Below are positions 26,806 to 40,135 of a stretch of DNA of 64,000 nt, piece after piece. Below the pieces are notes generated by a model. The model did not search any database. It was not told the origin of the DNA and saw only the letters and a list, made by a program, of their open reading frames with translations. The position numbers were made by a program, and so were the translations under genes. Source of the stretch: Aulostomus chinensis (lineage: Eukaryota; Chordata; Actinopteri; Syngnathiformes; Aulostomidae); the NCBI GenBank assembly GCA_037954235.1, contig JBBMOA010000018.1, positions 3,042,001 to 3,106,000 on the forward strand, given 5' to 3'. Position 1 is the first letter of the stretch; each line of letters begins with the position of its first letter.

Positions 26806-29800
26806 AGTTCTGATTGGATTTCATAGATATGACACTAGTTCCTGTAACAATTATAAAAAAATACTAGTCGTAATACTGTGATTCTGCATCCTATTGCATG
26901 CGGGTGCTTTGTTTACTCTGTATGATTTTATATAATTACAGAAACCTTAATGTTACACATATTTGTCGCTCCTTGTATTGTTCTACCTCTGCTCCATGCA
27001 CCGTGGGATCTTGTTCAGTGTAGCCTCCCGACCCGCCCGGGTTCCAGGTCAGGTTCAGCTGGTCCTGGCTGGTTGACCCGCTTGCCGTGCAGTAACAGTA
27101 GTACTTGCAGCTGTGTCAAGGTAGCAGGCATGTGGAGGACGCAGTGTTCAGCAGCGTACATGGGCAATTTTGAGTCCACTTCGTGATGTTACACATGCCG
27201 TTTCAGCCTTCAAGAGATTCGTTCGTCCACGTTCTTCCAACACTAAGGAACTTACGTCTTGTGATCCCATCACCAGGGCGATACCAGGTCTGAACCAGTT
27301 GAGCGGTAGTTTCAAGTCTCTGTTGACAGTGTATGCAAATGCTCGCTATAGCTGCAGGGATCATTATCCAGTATAATGGCAGGTAAGCCATCTGACAGAT
27401 AAAGAGATAGATAGATGGATAGAGGGATGGATAGAGGGATAGACCACCTCCACCTACTCTCCTCTGAACCACAGGAAGTTATGTGCCATGCAGAGGGAGA
27501 GAGAGAGAGAGGATTTCCCCTTCCTCTGTATGTATTTTTGAAGTACAGAGGGTGGCGGATGGATTTTGACAGTCATTTGTAGAGAGGGTGTGGAGAAGGG
27601 ACTGAGTAGCCCCCCCCCACTGTGGACCGCCAGCCTTGAGAATAACAGTGTGTGACAGTTGAGAGTGAAATTGTGACGAGCCGAGAAATTCCCTCACAAT
27701 GGTGAGTGGTGAAGCTCTACCTCGTGTGGTCTGTAATGGATCCAGTGGGATACTGAGGTGGTGGAGCTCTTTGAGTTGCTGTAGTTCCTTAATTATCTGA
27801 CGAAGAAGAGCTCAAAACAAAATCAGTGACAAGAGGTTTTTCCGCCAGAGTCTCGAGGGTCCCAGGAGGCAGGAGAGTGACCACTGAATCACCCTCAGGA
27901 GCTCATTAGAGGGGATCCGAGAATGACGAAGCGTACGAGGGGTTGACGTTTTAGACAGGTTTCTAAAAGCATTTCATCATGATAGAGGTGAGAGCAACAG
28001 AGCTGCTACGGTTCCCCTCCGACGGCCGTTGTCGGTGTTTGTTTTAGAAACAGAGACGACAGAGAGAACTTAGGCAGAACACAGAGAACCTTTGCTCAAC
28101 AGAGACTCTCGAAACCTTCGGAACGTCGTTTCAGCTGGTTTATCGTTGAAAAGTAGATCCCCCAACACCAGGAGTACACACCGTGCAGTGTTTTTCAGTT
28201 TTGTTTTGTTTTTTTGTTTGTTATCAACTGTATTGCTGTCCTTGGTGGTTCTGTCTGAAAACTAAATACTACTAAATAAAAATACCTGTAAAATGATTAA
28301 ACTGATGCGAAAGGTGATTGATTGTGTGCAGCAGTAGAGAACAAAACACTGCTGGACAAATTCTCATGTCACATTATCTTAAACTGGTAAAAACGTTGAA
28401 ATAATCACTGTTGGTGCTTCCATAAAATATTTACAAATTAATATTTTTAGTCCAAAATCACCAGTACGATGTTTTAGTGGGTAAATTAAATATTACAGCA
28501 GCTGTGGTAGTTTCAGAAATTACACCATTTTACTGTGATGCAGCTTTTATGAGCAGGAGAAGACAACGCATGTCGCAGCAATAATTGCTTGTATGGCGAA
28601 CAGCACGGTGAGTGTCACAGCTGCCTCCAGATGCCAGCTGTTTCTGACTTCCATTTTGCTGACATTTAACCGTATTAATCACGACTTCATATTGCTGATG
28701 TCAGGACATCATGATGCCAATTTGTGTGAATTATGGATTCACGCTCTGTTGCGTTGCTCCACAAGACGACAAGCATTCAACTGTTAAAACGCTTGTTTTC
28801 TGAATGGAGTTCAAATTCCAGCAGCTACAGTAAATCTGACGGGCGTAACTCTGAATATTGGTGACATTATTGGGGATCTTGATTTAGAAAAGAATGGTGA
28901 CCATCGATCTCTGTATGTGAGATCACATGAACACTAATTTACACGGAGGAAGGGAATTAGACATGATATACACGCGTGTGATTGGTCTGCCGCCATACAA
29001 GCCAACATTGTTGGGTTTATGGTGAGTGTTTTACTCTCTCGTCACAAGACGACCATCTCCTTGTACAGCAGACACTGATTCTTGTCTTTCTTGACTTTTC
29101 CACGTTAGTCACACATCGAGTTTAACCACGCAGAGACGGACGATGAAGTGAGCTGGAGCTGTAGCGCTCGCCTGCATGCTGAGCTGCTCAGCGTTCAGCC
29201 ACTGTGACGGGAAGGATTTCTCTGCTCGTAAAGCAAGTCAGCTGTGGTTGCCGTTGGGTGTCTACTCGCCCTCCTATCCAGCAGCATGCGTGTGCTACCG
29301 CCACCACCGCTGCTTTTAGACGTGACAACATGGATCTTGAAATCAACGGTTGCTTCTCCAAGATGTCTGATTTAAATTGCCCGCTGCCTGAGGGTGAAAG
29401 CCACATTTCATTACACAACTCTAATTAATTTCTGCAGGAAGCCATGCGTGTTTGTAATTGATTGACTCATTGTCACAACCTAAATAGACGTCCAAGACTC
29501 GTGATGCTCTCAGAGTCAATTTCACGCTAGCTAGAGGGCTGGATGTTGAGCTATTAACTCCATAGAAGTGAAATGTCAGGTGCTGAGACGAGGTGGGACA
29601 GATGTTTATCAGTCTCTCATCAGTGCATCGTATTACTTCCTCCTGGAGCTGCTTGTGAGTCTATTAATATCCTGTCTGTTGTGGTGAGTGTTGACAGTCA
29701 GCCCTGACCGAGCAGAAGGAGATGCCGCCAGGTCTCAGGTCTGCTTGGGCCCGGGACAACAAGCTTCACGGGGGATCCGGCTCTGGTTCAGGAGCAGCGT

Positions 29801-30446
29801 CTTCTGTCCCCTTTCATCTCCTTCCCTCTGTCCCGCATTACCTCGCTTAACCAATTTGTATTTCCGCCATGCCTCCACGCCGCATCTCGGCTCAGGTCAA
29901 TCTAGCCAAGCTCAGGGAGACATTATCCCCTCTCAGTCATAAATCACCGGTCTAATCAGCTCCTGTACACATCAGCTGGCAGGGAAGCACCTCGAGCTCA
30001 GGAAATCAATCTCATCAATAAGTGAAGACGAAGTGGAGCAGTCTTGTGTGTGTGTGTGTGCTTGTTGTACCGGACCCTCGCGTCTGTAATTCTTCTTCCT
30101 CCGTGAGCGGGTTCATTCTCACCTTCCACTGCTTTGTTAGCAGCTTGTTTCACATCAGCGCCACGTCTCGCCGGAAGCACTCACTCGATAAGACATTCGG
30201 TCTCCAGCAAGTCCCAAGTCCTTTTTTCTTGGGCGAGTCCTATCACAGGTTATATTGAGTCAAGTGGAGTTTTAAGTTGAGTAACTGCTCCAAGATAGCG
30301 CTGCCCTACATGTCACGAGAGAACAGATTGTATCAGTGAACTCTTTTAGAATTTAATGGGTTTTTAAATGACGGACAAAGATTGATGTTGTCGTCGGGCT
30401 GATAGAAGAAGAATCCTGGCCCAGTTGATTGCAACCATCTGATCTG

Positions 30447-30447
<1 letters not shown>

Positions 30448-30494
<47 letters not shown>
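30448..30494. repeat. (GT)n microsatellite
   Basis: An uninterrupted TG array of about 23 units. Confidence 0.97.
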
Positions 30495-30496
<2 letters not shown>

Positions 30497-32640
30497 CCTC
30501 CAGAACCTCCTGTGTCAAATGCCCTCATTAGTTTTAATCATATTTCGTTATCCTCATCCTTCCTCGGTTAACGGTGACTGTTTCGGTAGCTTGAATCGAC
30601 CTTGATTCCTTTGTGATGAGCCTGAATGTGTTTGCGGCGTTTTTCGGGTGGATGATTTAGATTTAGTCTTCACGTTGAATTGCGTGTTATTTTTAGTAGG
30701 TCAGTTATTGTTAATCTGAGTGTAGTTTTAGCCACCGAAAGCTCAAGTTTAAAACTCAGTTTGATCATTTTTAGTCTAGTTTAGGCTGACAGATGTAGTT
30801 GAAAAGCAATTTTTGTCTAGTTTCTGTTGATTTAGATCCCTTTCAATCATTTTGAGGCACATATTTCATAAAATAGGGCCCAAACAGATCAGCAAATCAG
30901 CTCTATCTTGAGTGTGAAGTCCTCTGACGGCAGGATCCCGAGATTCACTTGGAAGCTTATCCTGGCACCTGCGATCAGCAAACTTCTTCCTGCCCAACTT
31001 CAGCTTTAACAACCTCCTGTATTTATGACAGTAAAATACGGATTAAAATGCAAACTCTCCTCTCATCAGGCCGCTTCCTGTGGCTCCTGTTCATACATAT
31101 ACTCACCCTTCATCAGGAAAGAAAGCTTTTCACCCTGGCGCAGCAAGAAGACTCATGAGTGCGTGTGCCAAAGCAATAAATAAGAAGTTTGTGTTGCCCA
31201 ACAACTGTTGTCTTCTTAGCCAACTCTGAGTCATTAATATTGACTTAGTATCATTTATCTCTGTAAACTTGACAGCTTATTGGAAAGTTAGTATGTCATT
31301 AGTGAGGCATCGCATTTTAATATAAGCCATGCAGATATAAATACCGGTAAATCCACTGTAATCCACTGGAGGACTCTGGAAAGTCAACCAAATTAATTTT
31401 ACGACAATGACAAACAGTCGTGCCCATGATTGTGTGATGACGTGTCTATATAGCATCATCATAAACCCTGGACATGTCGGAATTCCTGCACATTTGTGAC
31501 GTTTTATAGATAAATCTGGAGTTATGGTTGGCTTTACTGGCCCACAGGCATCCTGACCTCCAACTCTACATGGAGGCAGCCATTATTCACCCCCAGTGAC
31601 GTGAGATGCGTGCGATGTGTACAGCGAGGGTGTCTGTCCTTGCTGGATGATGGGAGAAAGAGGAAGTGAAGGTTTGGGAGATGGGGGATGGGGACAATAC
31701 ACAAGGGTGAGGGTGTGTTGGGATTTGTGGGGGTGGATGGCGAGGGCCCACGGGGAGGAAGAAGGGGGATGGTGATGAACAGGGGGAATACTAGTGAGCA
31801 GAGTCCCCCCTCCAACCCTTTCAGATAGTATAATACCTCTGTACTGTGAGCTGGCTTGTGGGCGAGCCCCGAGAGCCTCGTTTTCTGCCCTCAGTGCCAG
31901 AGTATGAATGGGATGTTGCATGAGAGCTTTGTCTCCGCTCGGCGCTCTGTGCCATGGCCTGAAACAGGGCACTCCATTTATGCACTCTCTCCGATTTTAT
32001 CTCATTAGACCATGGGCGCCATGCGTGTTCAGCTGCCGTTGTGTGTTGGTATGTAAATGCACTCCTGTTTGAGTTTCCATGTGTGAGAATTGATTGCTTT
32101 GCTCGCAAGGTTTTCCCTCTGTAACATATGTGTCCATCAGGCGGAAGTCGGCATCTGTATCCCCCCTCCCTCCACCCGTGTGTGATGGATAGAGGACGGT
32201 AAAGGCTAAGACCACAGATCAGCGAGGGAGGGAGAGAGGGAGAGAGGGAGGGGGCGGGCTCATCTCTCCAAATTCAGTCAAGATTCACTCTTTCCCTGCC
32301 TTCCGGCTAGTTGTTAAACCGACACATGCTTTTCTTTACCCCTGCGATGGCCTCGTCTTAAAACAGCTCTTAATGCTACAACCCTCATTGTCTGCTTTGA
32401 ATTTCAGACCCGAAAGCACGGTTTTTGTTTTCGGTTCATCCGAATTGCACCATGCAGGGTGTGTGTGTGTGAAGAGCACCGTCACCACTGTTCGCTCTAA
32501 TCTATCATCTCTCATCACCATTCTGCTGTGTGGATCTATCAGTCTTTCAGACAGCAGAATGGCCCCTACAGTGTCGACCAAGGCTGAACGCTGCAGCTGC
32601 TGCACACACTGAGCAGAGGCAAGGGACAACACTCCCCCTG

Positions 32641-32663
32641 CACACACACACACACACACACAC
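32641..32663. repeat. (CA)n microsatellite
   Basis: An uninterrupted CA array, followed by a GA-rich tract. Confidence 0.95.
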
Positions 32664-34780
32664 TGGGAAAGAGAGGGGAGAGAGAGAGAGAGAGGGCTGC
32701 TCCTCCTTGTTTGTCTGATGTTTTGCTTTGCTTTAATAGCAAGACTGATGCCATTTAAATCTTTCACTTCAATTCACTCAATGCAAATCCAGCTGCATAA
32801 GTGGGTTAGCAAAGTCCTTCACTGACACATTGGCGGGGACAGTGAATGCAGCGAGTCTAAACTGCCATCTCATTTATCCAAATGTCACTTCTTTTTTTTC
32901 AAACTGAAAGATTAAGAAGAAAATGTGAAATATCTGCAAGAAATGCTGCTGCGTGAAGAGAAATGACTGGAATTAGCTCTTTTTTGTTAGCATCCTGAAA
33001 AAACCTCCACATTAGCATGTTGTAACGCATGCACACCGGCTTTGACAGTTCCAGTTAATACATGATGTGCAGTTTGATCTATAAAGGTGGAGTTCAAAAG
33101 CGCCTCTGCGTAATTTTTTTACAACAGATTTATATTCCAGATACCAGCAGGTCCGTTTTTATAACCCAACTAATCTGCCCAAATGTGCAAATTACTATAA
33201 GATCCAAGCTTCCATGAACCTAAAGTCTAGCCTCTGTGAGTGAGAGAAAATGAGAATTTTATGAAAACAGTCACATAAATTAATTTTCCCTCGAGTGTAT
33301 TGCGCTGAATTATGAATGTGTCAGTATAAAAAACAAAATCAGATCTCTAACTCGTTTCTGGTGTATCTCCTCTGTGGGGATGTTTGTCTTCATCCTCATG
33401 GCAAACTACCGAGCTGCATACGCCGCTAACTGGACACTGGTGTGGGACCAGCAGCTCCCAGAGCGCACACACTGGCACACGTAGAGTTTGCACAGGTGGG
33501 CGCGCTTATCTGTCCACGAGGGCCTGCAGAGCTCCGTGAAGTAGCGAAATGTGATCAATAGCGTCGGTCTGCTGGAGCTTTTATCAGGATAACTGGAAAA
33601 GGTTTGACGGGGTGCGGCGAGTGATTGTTGGAGTGATAGAACTTAGCTGTGCCATCGATGACATCCTGCCGCTCATCCGTATTTGGATCTGATGAGGTCG
33701 TGCGTGGAGGTTTTGCGCTCCTCCAGTGTTCCTGCACTCCCTCATGCAACCTCAGTTGAAGATTCGTCGTATTCAACTCAGAGAGCATCAGCTGGTCACA
33801 TTTAGTTGCTCTTCCAGTTTTGCAGAGTAACTTAACACAAAAAAGGCGACTTGAATACAGTAATCAGAGCTTTGTACTCAACATGGCGGTAGAGGGTTCG
33901 GGCACCGGTCTTCCTCCTTATTCATCTCTCGCCACAGCGGATCATTGTATATTACATTTGGTGTAAGTTTTTACACCGGATGCCAATTCTGAAACAATCC
34001 TCCTATCTATCTGGGCTTTGGATGGACACATGCATGTCCCATGGTGAGGGTTGGGACCAGACAGGGGTCCTGAGTCATACTCAAGGACGCTTCAACACAG
34101 TTTCACCAGTTAAAATGATTTCAGTCACTTATGGGCCCTTATTCCCACTGCCTTGCTTATACACAACTTTCTGCCAGAGCTACTTGATACAACATTGATC
34201 ACAAAACAGTCTTAAAACACACCCAATAAGTATGGTGCCTGATAAAAACGCACCGGCACGCAGGTGTGGTATTAAACACATTTTGGAATGTTATTAAAAG
34301 AGCTTTTCCCTTCCTTCATCCGTCTTCACTGCCCGGCCTGTCAGCTCCGACGGTATTAACGAAACGCCGCGGTAAATGAAGTCATCCTTAATCCCGTATG
34401 CTGTATGGCCCCTCTGATGGAGACTCATCAAGGTGAAACTGCTGTATGATTTGTTGGATATTATTAGCATGGTAATGGGGTCTTAAAAGACACGGAATGA
34501 GCGGGAGCGGCACTCACTGTGCATCCAGGTGTGTGATTTTTAGCAGCAACCGCCGCCTCAGGAGCAGATCTGTCAGACGGGGAAACGCACACTGTAATGA
34601 AAGACTGGCTGGCTCTCGGGAGACTGGGAATTATATGAACAACACACATGTACAGTAGTTTGTGAGCACAAACACATTCAGAGGTTTAAATAAACACACA
34701 AACACACACATCTGCCCTCCAAACCTGTCACCAAAGGCAAAGGTGATCTGCACATGCGCCTACAAAAATGCACGCTGGCT

Positions 34781-34815
34781 CACGCACACACACACACACA
34801 CGCACGCACACACAC
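34781..34815. repeat. (CA)n microsatellite with CG interruptions
   Basis: A CA array with CGCACG interruptions. Confidence 0.93.
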
Positions 34816-35023
34816 GTCAAGTATGCCCCGCATCTGTGCCTGAAGCCTCAACAAGAAACATCTAATTCTGACTCATTCTTAGTCAACAGACACACACACA
34901 CAAAAACCTCAGAGCAACTTTTTTCCCTCGGCAGCAATTTGTTTTACCAATTCGCTTGGTTACTGGGACAGAGATGTTTTGATCTTTCATTCATCATATA
35001 TTGTATACTTCTACAAAAGCATC

Positions 35024-35095
35024 ACTCACACACACACACACACACACACACACAAGCACGCACAAGCATGCACGCACGCACGCACACACACACAC
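35024..35095. repeat. Compound (CA)n/(CACG)n microsatellite
   Basis: A CA array runs into ACGC repeats and back into CA. Confidence 0.95.
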
Positions 35096-36811
35096 CCGTC
35101 CTCAGCTCCTTCCTCCTGCCTCGTCGTCTTCTAGCGCTCTCTAATGAGTTTGCAGGTGAGCCAGAGCCGGAGGCGATGAGGGCTGTGCGCTTCCACGTGT
35201 GTCTTGGCATCCACGAGTACGTATGATAACGGCGTCTGTTCACCTCAGGTTAACTCGCACCTTCATGCTAATTAGAGATGAGAATCTAAAGGCTGATTGA
35301 GTTAAAGAATTTTTAACGACAAAGCATTAAATGAAGTGTGCACGGTCCTGCTGCTGCACATGTGATCGGGAGACACGTCATTAAATAAGCGTCTGCAGCT
35401 TCACAGGAAAAGAAACACGTTTGGCGATTTGTTGTACCTGCAATCAACTAATTAGTCATGTTAAACTAATGATGACTTTATTTCAACTTCAGAAATGTCA
35501 GCCACATTCTTCATAATACCCTTTAATGAAAACTCGCCAAGTTTTTAGGGAGTTTTTGACCAAATATCTTAGCCTTTTCATCTCATGATTGTTGTTCCTT
35601 TACGGCTGAAATCAACAAATACCTATTCCAGCCTGTCTATCATGTTCAGTTTGCTCCAGTTGCAGGCGATACTTGATATGCATGCCGTTCTTCGCACAGT
35701 TATAAAAGTTATTCTCGTTTACACGGTTTTCCTCAGTATATCTCAGCTCAGCTCAGCCTGCAGACGTGACGTGTTTTTAACGACGGCATGAAATTTTAAG
35801 GAGCTTCATCAATAAATAGAGAATGAAAGCGTTCGGGAGAAGACAAATAGTCGCATTCCACATTTGGGGGTCAAAATTAAGATTGTGTGTAATGCGTGCT
35901 GTCTACAGGGGTTACTGAGAGTTTAAGGGGGGACGTGTGTAGCTGCAGCTCCGCTTACACCACCAGCCTGACAGTTAATGCTACAGCGTATTGTGAGGTG
36001 ATGGGATGTATGGCTCTCATGGTCTCAATTTAGAGGAAAAAAATCCCTTAAAGACACACTTAAATGAACAAATTATACAGAGCAGAGATCAAATGTGCAA
36101 CAGCAAGATTAGGACCTATAGAATAACGCTCCTAAGCTTTCTAAGCCCAAACATGCCCACTTTAAAGTGCTCTCATCGGGCTGTAAGCTGCTCTGTTGTC
36201 TGCCTCAACATGCAGCCAAGCTGAAGGCCACACAGGCGACAATGTTTACTGTGGTCATAAACACAGACCCCCTGAGTCAATAGCAGATGTTTCAAACGCT
36301 CACTCACAGGCACCTAACGTGTAATATGTGCTTGTGGAGAGTCTGCAGCGTCCTCTCACCCGTTTTAGTCCTCCGAGCTCAACACCAACAAAAAACATCA
36401 AATGTTTAACCTTCCTAAGGATAATTCCTTTGGTTACATTTACGCAAGATGGCCGTGCGCGAACTGTAATTACGTCGCCGCGCGCGCGTCGTTCAGAGTG
36501 GATGCCGGGGCCCAGCTGAACCTGGCATCAAACACGCAAGACTGAGGCTTATCAAGCTAAATTTCATAAACATACCAATTGCATGAAGCTGGATCAACCG
36601 TAAGGTCCTGCAAATAAATCCACCCGCACGCTTTGAATAATTCAAAAAGAGTCTGTACACAGTAACATTTCACGGTATGACAGTAACCTGATATATTTGA
36701 TCGCAAATGTTGTATAAATGTTTTATTTCTCACTTAAAAATCACACAGTTTAGTGTTAAAATATTGGTATTTATCAGAAATTACCTCTTGCGTCACACCT
36801 GCCAGCTCCTT

Positions 36812-36890
36812 TGGACCCCACAGTTGGTAGACGAGTCACTGGTTAATGTTACTGCAGATCAGCAGGTTCCTGGTTCAGGTCCCGCTGCCC
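36812..36890 (+). repeat. tRNA-derived SINE head or tRNA-like remnant
   Basis: An A-box-like TTGGTAGACGAGTCACTGG at about 36824 and a B box GGTTCAGGTCC at 36872-36882 are spaced like an RNA polymerase III promoter. No convincing cloverleaf or SINE body is visible downstream. Confidence 0.4.
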
Positions 36891-37221
36891 CCCGTGGCAG
36901 TCACCTGTCTAAACAGTAGGTTTGGGTTTCAAGGTGATGTGTGGCGCTGCGTAGTTTTCCATTGTTTAGTTCTGTCATAGAGATCGAAAGCCACCGGCGT
37001 TAAACGAGGGAACATTGTGAAACATCAGAGCCGCTGGTGTCAGCCTGTGTACTGAGAGTCCACAGGTTTCCGCTCCGGCCAGACGCCTCACATTACACTG
37101 AACAAAGCAGTCATCGGTGGCTGCGTGGATCAATTCCCATGAATGTTTACAGCTTGGGTGCGAAATGGAGCGAGCCTGCAATTCAACCTGCAGTCTGACA
37201 TTATTGATTCATCATAGTTTT

Positions 37222-37380
37222 AGCAGTGGTGGAAGAAGTATATCCTTCCTGTACTTCAGTAAAAGTAGAAATACCCAGACTAAAGAGTACTCTGGTAAAA
37301 TTAAATGTCTCCATTTGAAATTCTACTTCACTTAAAATAGAGAAGCATCTAATATTGGGTTTACTTACGTGTCAAAAGTA
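37222..37380 (+). repeat. Common teleost interspersed repeat (GTGGTGGAAGAAGTA type)
   Basis: The start AGCAGTGGTGGAAGAAGTA, followed by TACTTCAGTAAAAGTAGAA and a later CAAAAGTACA segment, matches the start of a very abundant percomorph non-autonomous repeat that I recognise by sequence. The copy is short and diverged. Confidence 0.6.
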
Positions 37381-37711
37381 CACATTCTACGTGATATTTG
37401 TGAATTCCAGTGGTTGGGGTCGTTCAGTTTTCACACCGTTGACCTCTAAAGGTCATCCACCTGTCTGAGTTTGTGTCCTTTGATTTCCCGTTGATGTGGT
37501 TTAAGTTTGTTTCCGAGACCTCGACCGCTGCTGCAGTAGCTGGTCTGAGGTGTTGAATTCAGTCGTGAGCAGCTGAACTCCTTCAGCCGCTGTCCAAACA
37601 ATAACCCCGTCCTCGAGTCACGGAGTTGCTGCCTCCTGACAATTAGAGTTGACGATGAACTCATCAGGCGTTAATCGCAGCGTGTAAATCTCTCTGTGTG
37701 AGGTTGGAAAC

Positions 37712-37784
37712 GGGGGGCTCTCTGAGTTGAACTGGGGACCTCTTGATCTGCAGTCGAATGCTCTGCAGCCGAGCTCTACCCCCC
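37712..37784 (-). tRNA. tRNA-Cys(GCA)-like gene, probably a pseudogene
   Basis: Read on the minus strand, the 73 bases follow vertebrate tRNA-Cys closely: GGGGGGT acceptor, GAGCTC...GCAGAGCA D-arm, GACTGCAGATCAAG anticodon loop with anticodon GCA, and AGGTCCCCAGTTCAA leading into a TTCAA T-loop. The last seven bases GCCCCCC pair with the first seven (one G-U pair). The T-stem, however, has two mismatches (CCCAG against CAGAG) and the anticodon stem has one (C against A). That argues for a decayed copy or a tRNA-Cys-derived SINE head rather than an active gene. No intron and no T-run terminator are seen just downstream. Confidence 0.6.
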
Positions 37785-39175
37785 ACAGCACCGCCCTGGA
37801 AATGCGGCGTGGTGTCTTTGAAGGAGTGAGTTAACACATTTAGTACATTTGTGCGATGCCGCCAAAGCATGGGGAGCTAATTAGCAGTAGCTTGTGAAGC
37901 GCTGGATGTTCTGGATGCAACGTGACACAAACAGTTTCAGGTGTGAATTCCAGAAGAATGTCAGGTGGGCGTCTGGAATCATTTGTTGGACTTTACTCTG
38001 CTGCGCGTGCGTGGCGATATGACCGGAATATTCCAGAAGAAACTCACTTGAACTCAGTCGTTGCTGTGTCGGCTCTATGAGCACGCGTGAAATATGTCGT
38101 TCTCCGGCGCCGGCGACACAGACACAATTCCTGCAACAAAATACAAAAAAACTTGCAAGCTAAGGTAATATCACAATTTATCCTGAGCCTCCTCTTCGAC
38201 AGTCTGAAGTAACGACTGCCAGGCTCCGGCGTGGTTCAATACAACGCCGCAGTTTGTTGCCATTTTAGTGTTTACACCTCACAGCTCACAGAAATAGCTC
38301 ATTTCTCCAGGCTACGACTCTGAATGTAAAGTATGCAGACAAGGTCAAAGGCTTCAGTTAGTGTGTGACTAAACAGAGCCGCTATGAGATGTGACTTACA
38401 GTAAAGGGCCTGTTAAACTGTGTTTGTTTACTCCTGCGATGCGGCGCAGGAATGTTTGATGTATTTTTGCAGCACTCTGCTCTGGTTGGACATTTGATGA
38501 ACTTGATAGAGGAAGTGTTTGCAAATGTTCTTGTTTCCACTGGATGCGTTTCAGTCATCGAGAGCATCAGGAAGGTGCCGCTCAAATGCAGCTTTCCGGG
38601 GTCGACCTTGGAAACTCCCGAACTCAAACACAACACGGTGGCTACTCCTCTGGAAGTTAAACTTCTACAGAAATTTCATGATGACGCAGCTGTCGGAGGC
38701 TTAAACCACATTCATAGAAACACGTCAGTCTTCTCTTGAATCGCTCAAGCTTCTCCTTCAAAACATACTTTAACGCTTACATGGACACACTGTCAAATGA
38801 GCCAAATTAGCTTGGTTTATGCAGACAGGCTAAAGGATTATAGGAATAAGCAAGCACAATCTCCTCAATCCATCTATGAGCGGTTTTACGAGCTGATTCA
38901 TATATATTTATGTGTATTTATAACTACATATATTCTTCTTTTGAAGGCTGCCTCTGTGTGATCGGAATTTTAAGTTTTCCAATCATAGAAGAAGATGTAG
39001 AAGAGCTCAGTTCTGATAGAATGTTGCAAACATGTTTTATGACATTATAGATGTAAAGCGTTTCAATGGCGAGCAGTAATCCTGTGGTGCAGTATGGGAG
39101 ATGAGTTTGGGGTTTTTTCTTTTGTAACTTAATACGACGTGATCTCAAAGGCATCGAATTGCGTGTGATTACTAA

Positions 39176-39176
<1 letters not shown>
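37785..39176. other. Intergenic, nothing recognised
   Basis: There is no repeat of note. A frame of about 95 codons starting at 38452 resembles nothing known and is probably chance. Confidence 0.5.

Positions 39177-39241
<65 letters not shown>
39177..39241. repeat. (GT)n microsatellite (long)
   Basis: A perfect TG array of about 32 units. Confidence 0.98.
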
Positions 39242-39243
<2 letters not shown>

Positions 39244-40024
39244 GACGTCATACATCATCGGTCACTTTATATGAGATTGTTATGGTATTAGATGAGTGCA
39301 GACATAAAGAATCCCAATTAGTATCGCTCCTCTTACTCCAGCTACCTTGTGGGTAAACACCAGGCAGCCCATCCAGCATCGCAGGGCTTCCACTTGATTC
39401 TTATCCTAATGAGAAACACAGAACAAACAGTCTGTATAATGCATCATTAACTCTGCCTCTGTAGGAAGGCAACATCAGCAACACTCAGCTAATATTGTTT
39501 TAGAGCTGCGTTAAGAGCTGCTGAGGAAGTCCAGTAATATTTCTGCAGTCGCTGCCAGTCGTGAATTAATTAGACGCGAGGTTTTGATTTATGTGCTGTA
39601 ACTGTGGGCCAGCATGTTGCTCCTCCACAGCCGTACAGATTAAATGTCATGATACTCTGACGGTGACGTTGAAATTTGGAGGATTTCCCTGGGCTGTGGC
39701 GACAAATTAATATTTCCTGTATTGATGTCCTGGTGCTGAACTGCTGAGCTGAGCACGTAGCTAAGCTGTGTTCACGGGGGTCCAGAATAAGCAGCAGTGT
39801 TAACAGCGATGCCAGAGTAAAATGATGATAATTAATTATTATCAACAATATGAATCGATGATTCACACCCACTTAAGGCTGTACTGTTAGTAAATAATAT
39901 GAACTTTGTATTTGTGATGTATTTTCGGGTGTTTTGGTCTCTAAAAAGTGCTGATGTAAAGAATTTTTAGGGATAATATTATTATGATTATTGTATAATT
40001 TTAATCACATTCACACGGCTTCAT

Positions 40025-40135
40025 ATTTTCTGATATCTCTGGGATGCCCTGAGGGAATTCCTTTAAATTGTTCTCACTGGGACTCAAGGAGAAAGAATTT
40101 GGAGGTCAAGGTCACTGTTACAGACACATATTCAT
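40025..40135 (+). repeat. Interspersed fish repeat (GGTCAAGGTCACTGT type)
   Basis: The words GGATGCCCTGAGGGAATTCC, GGGACTCAAGGA and GGAGGTCAAGGTCACTGT occur in the same order as in a common percomorph repeat that I recognise by wording only. Confidence 0.5.

Larger units (their letters stand above)
26806..36811. other. Intergenic, no gene seen
   Basis: Contents are GA repeats near 27497-27510, a GT array at 30448-30494, CA arrays at 32641-32663, 34781-34815 and 35024-35095, GAGGGAGAGAGG tracts near 32225-32255, and a short CG-alternating CGCGCGCG run at about 36478-36488 within GTCGCCGCGCGCGCGTCG. Short frames resemble nothing known. Confidence 0.5.

Noticed and set aside
34768..35226. A 152-codon plus-strand frame rich in His-Thr repeats
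   Set aside because: It is an artefact of CA microsatellites read as His-Thr codons.
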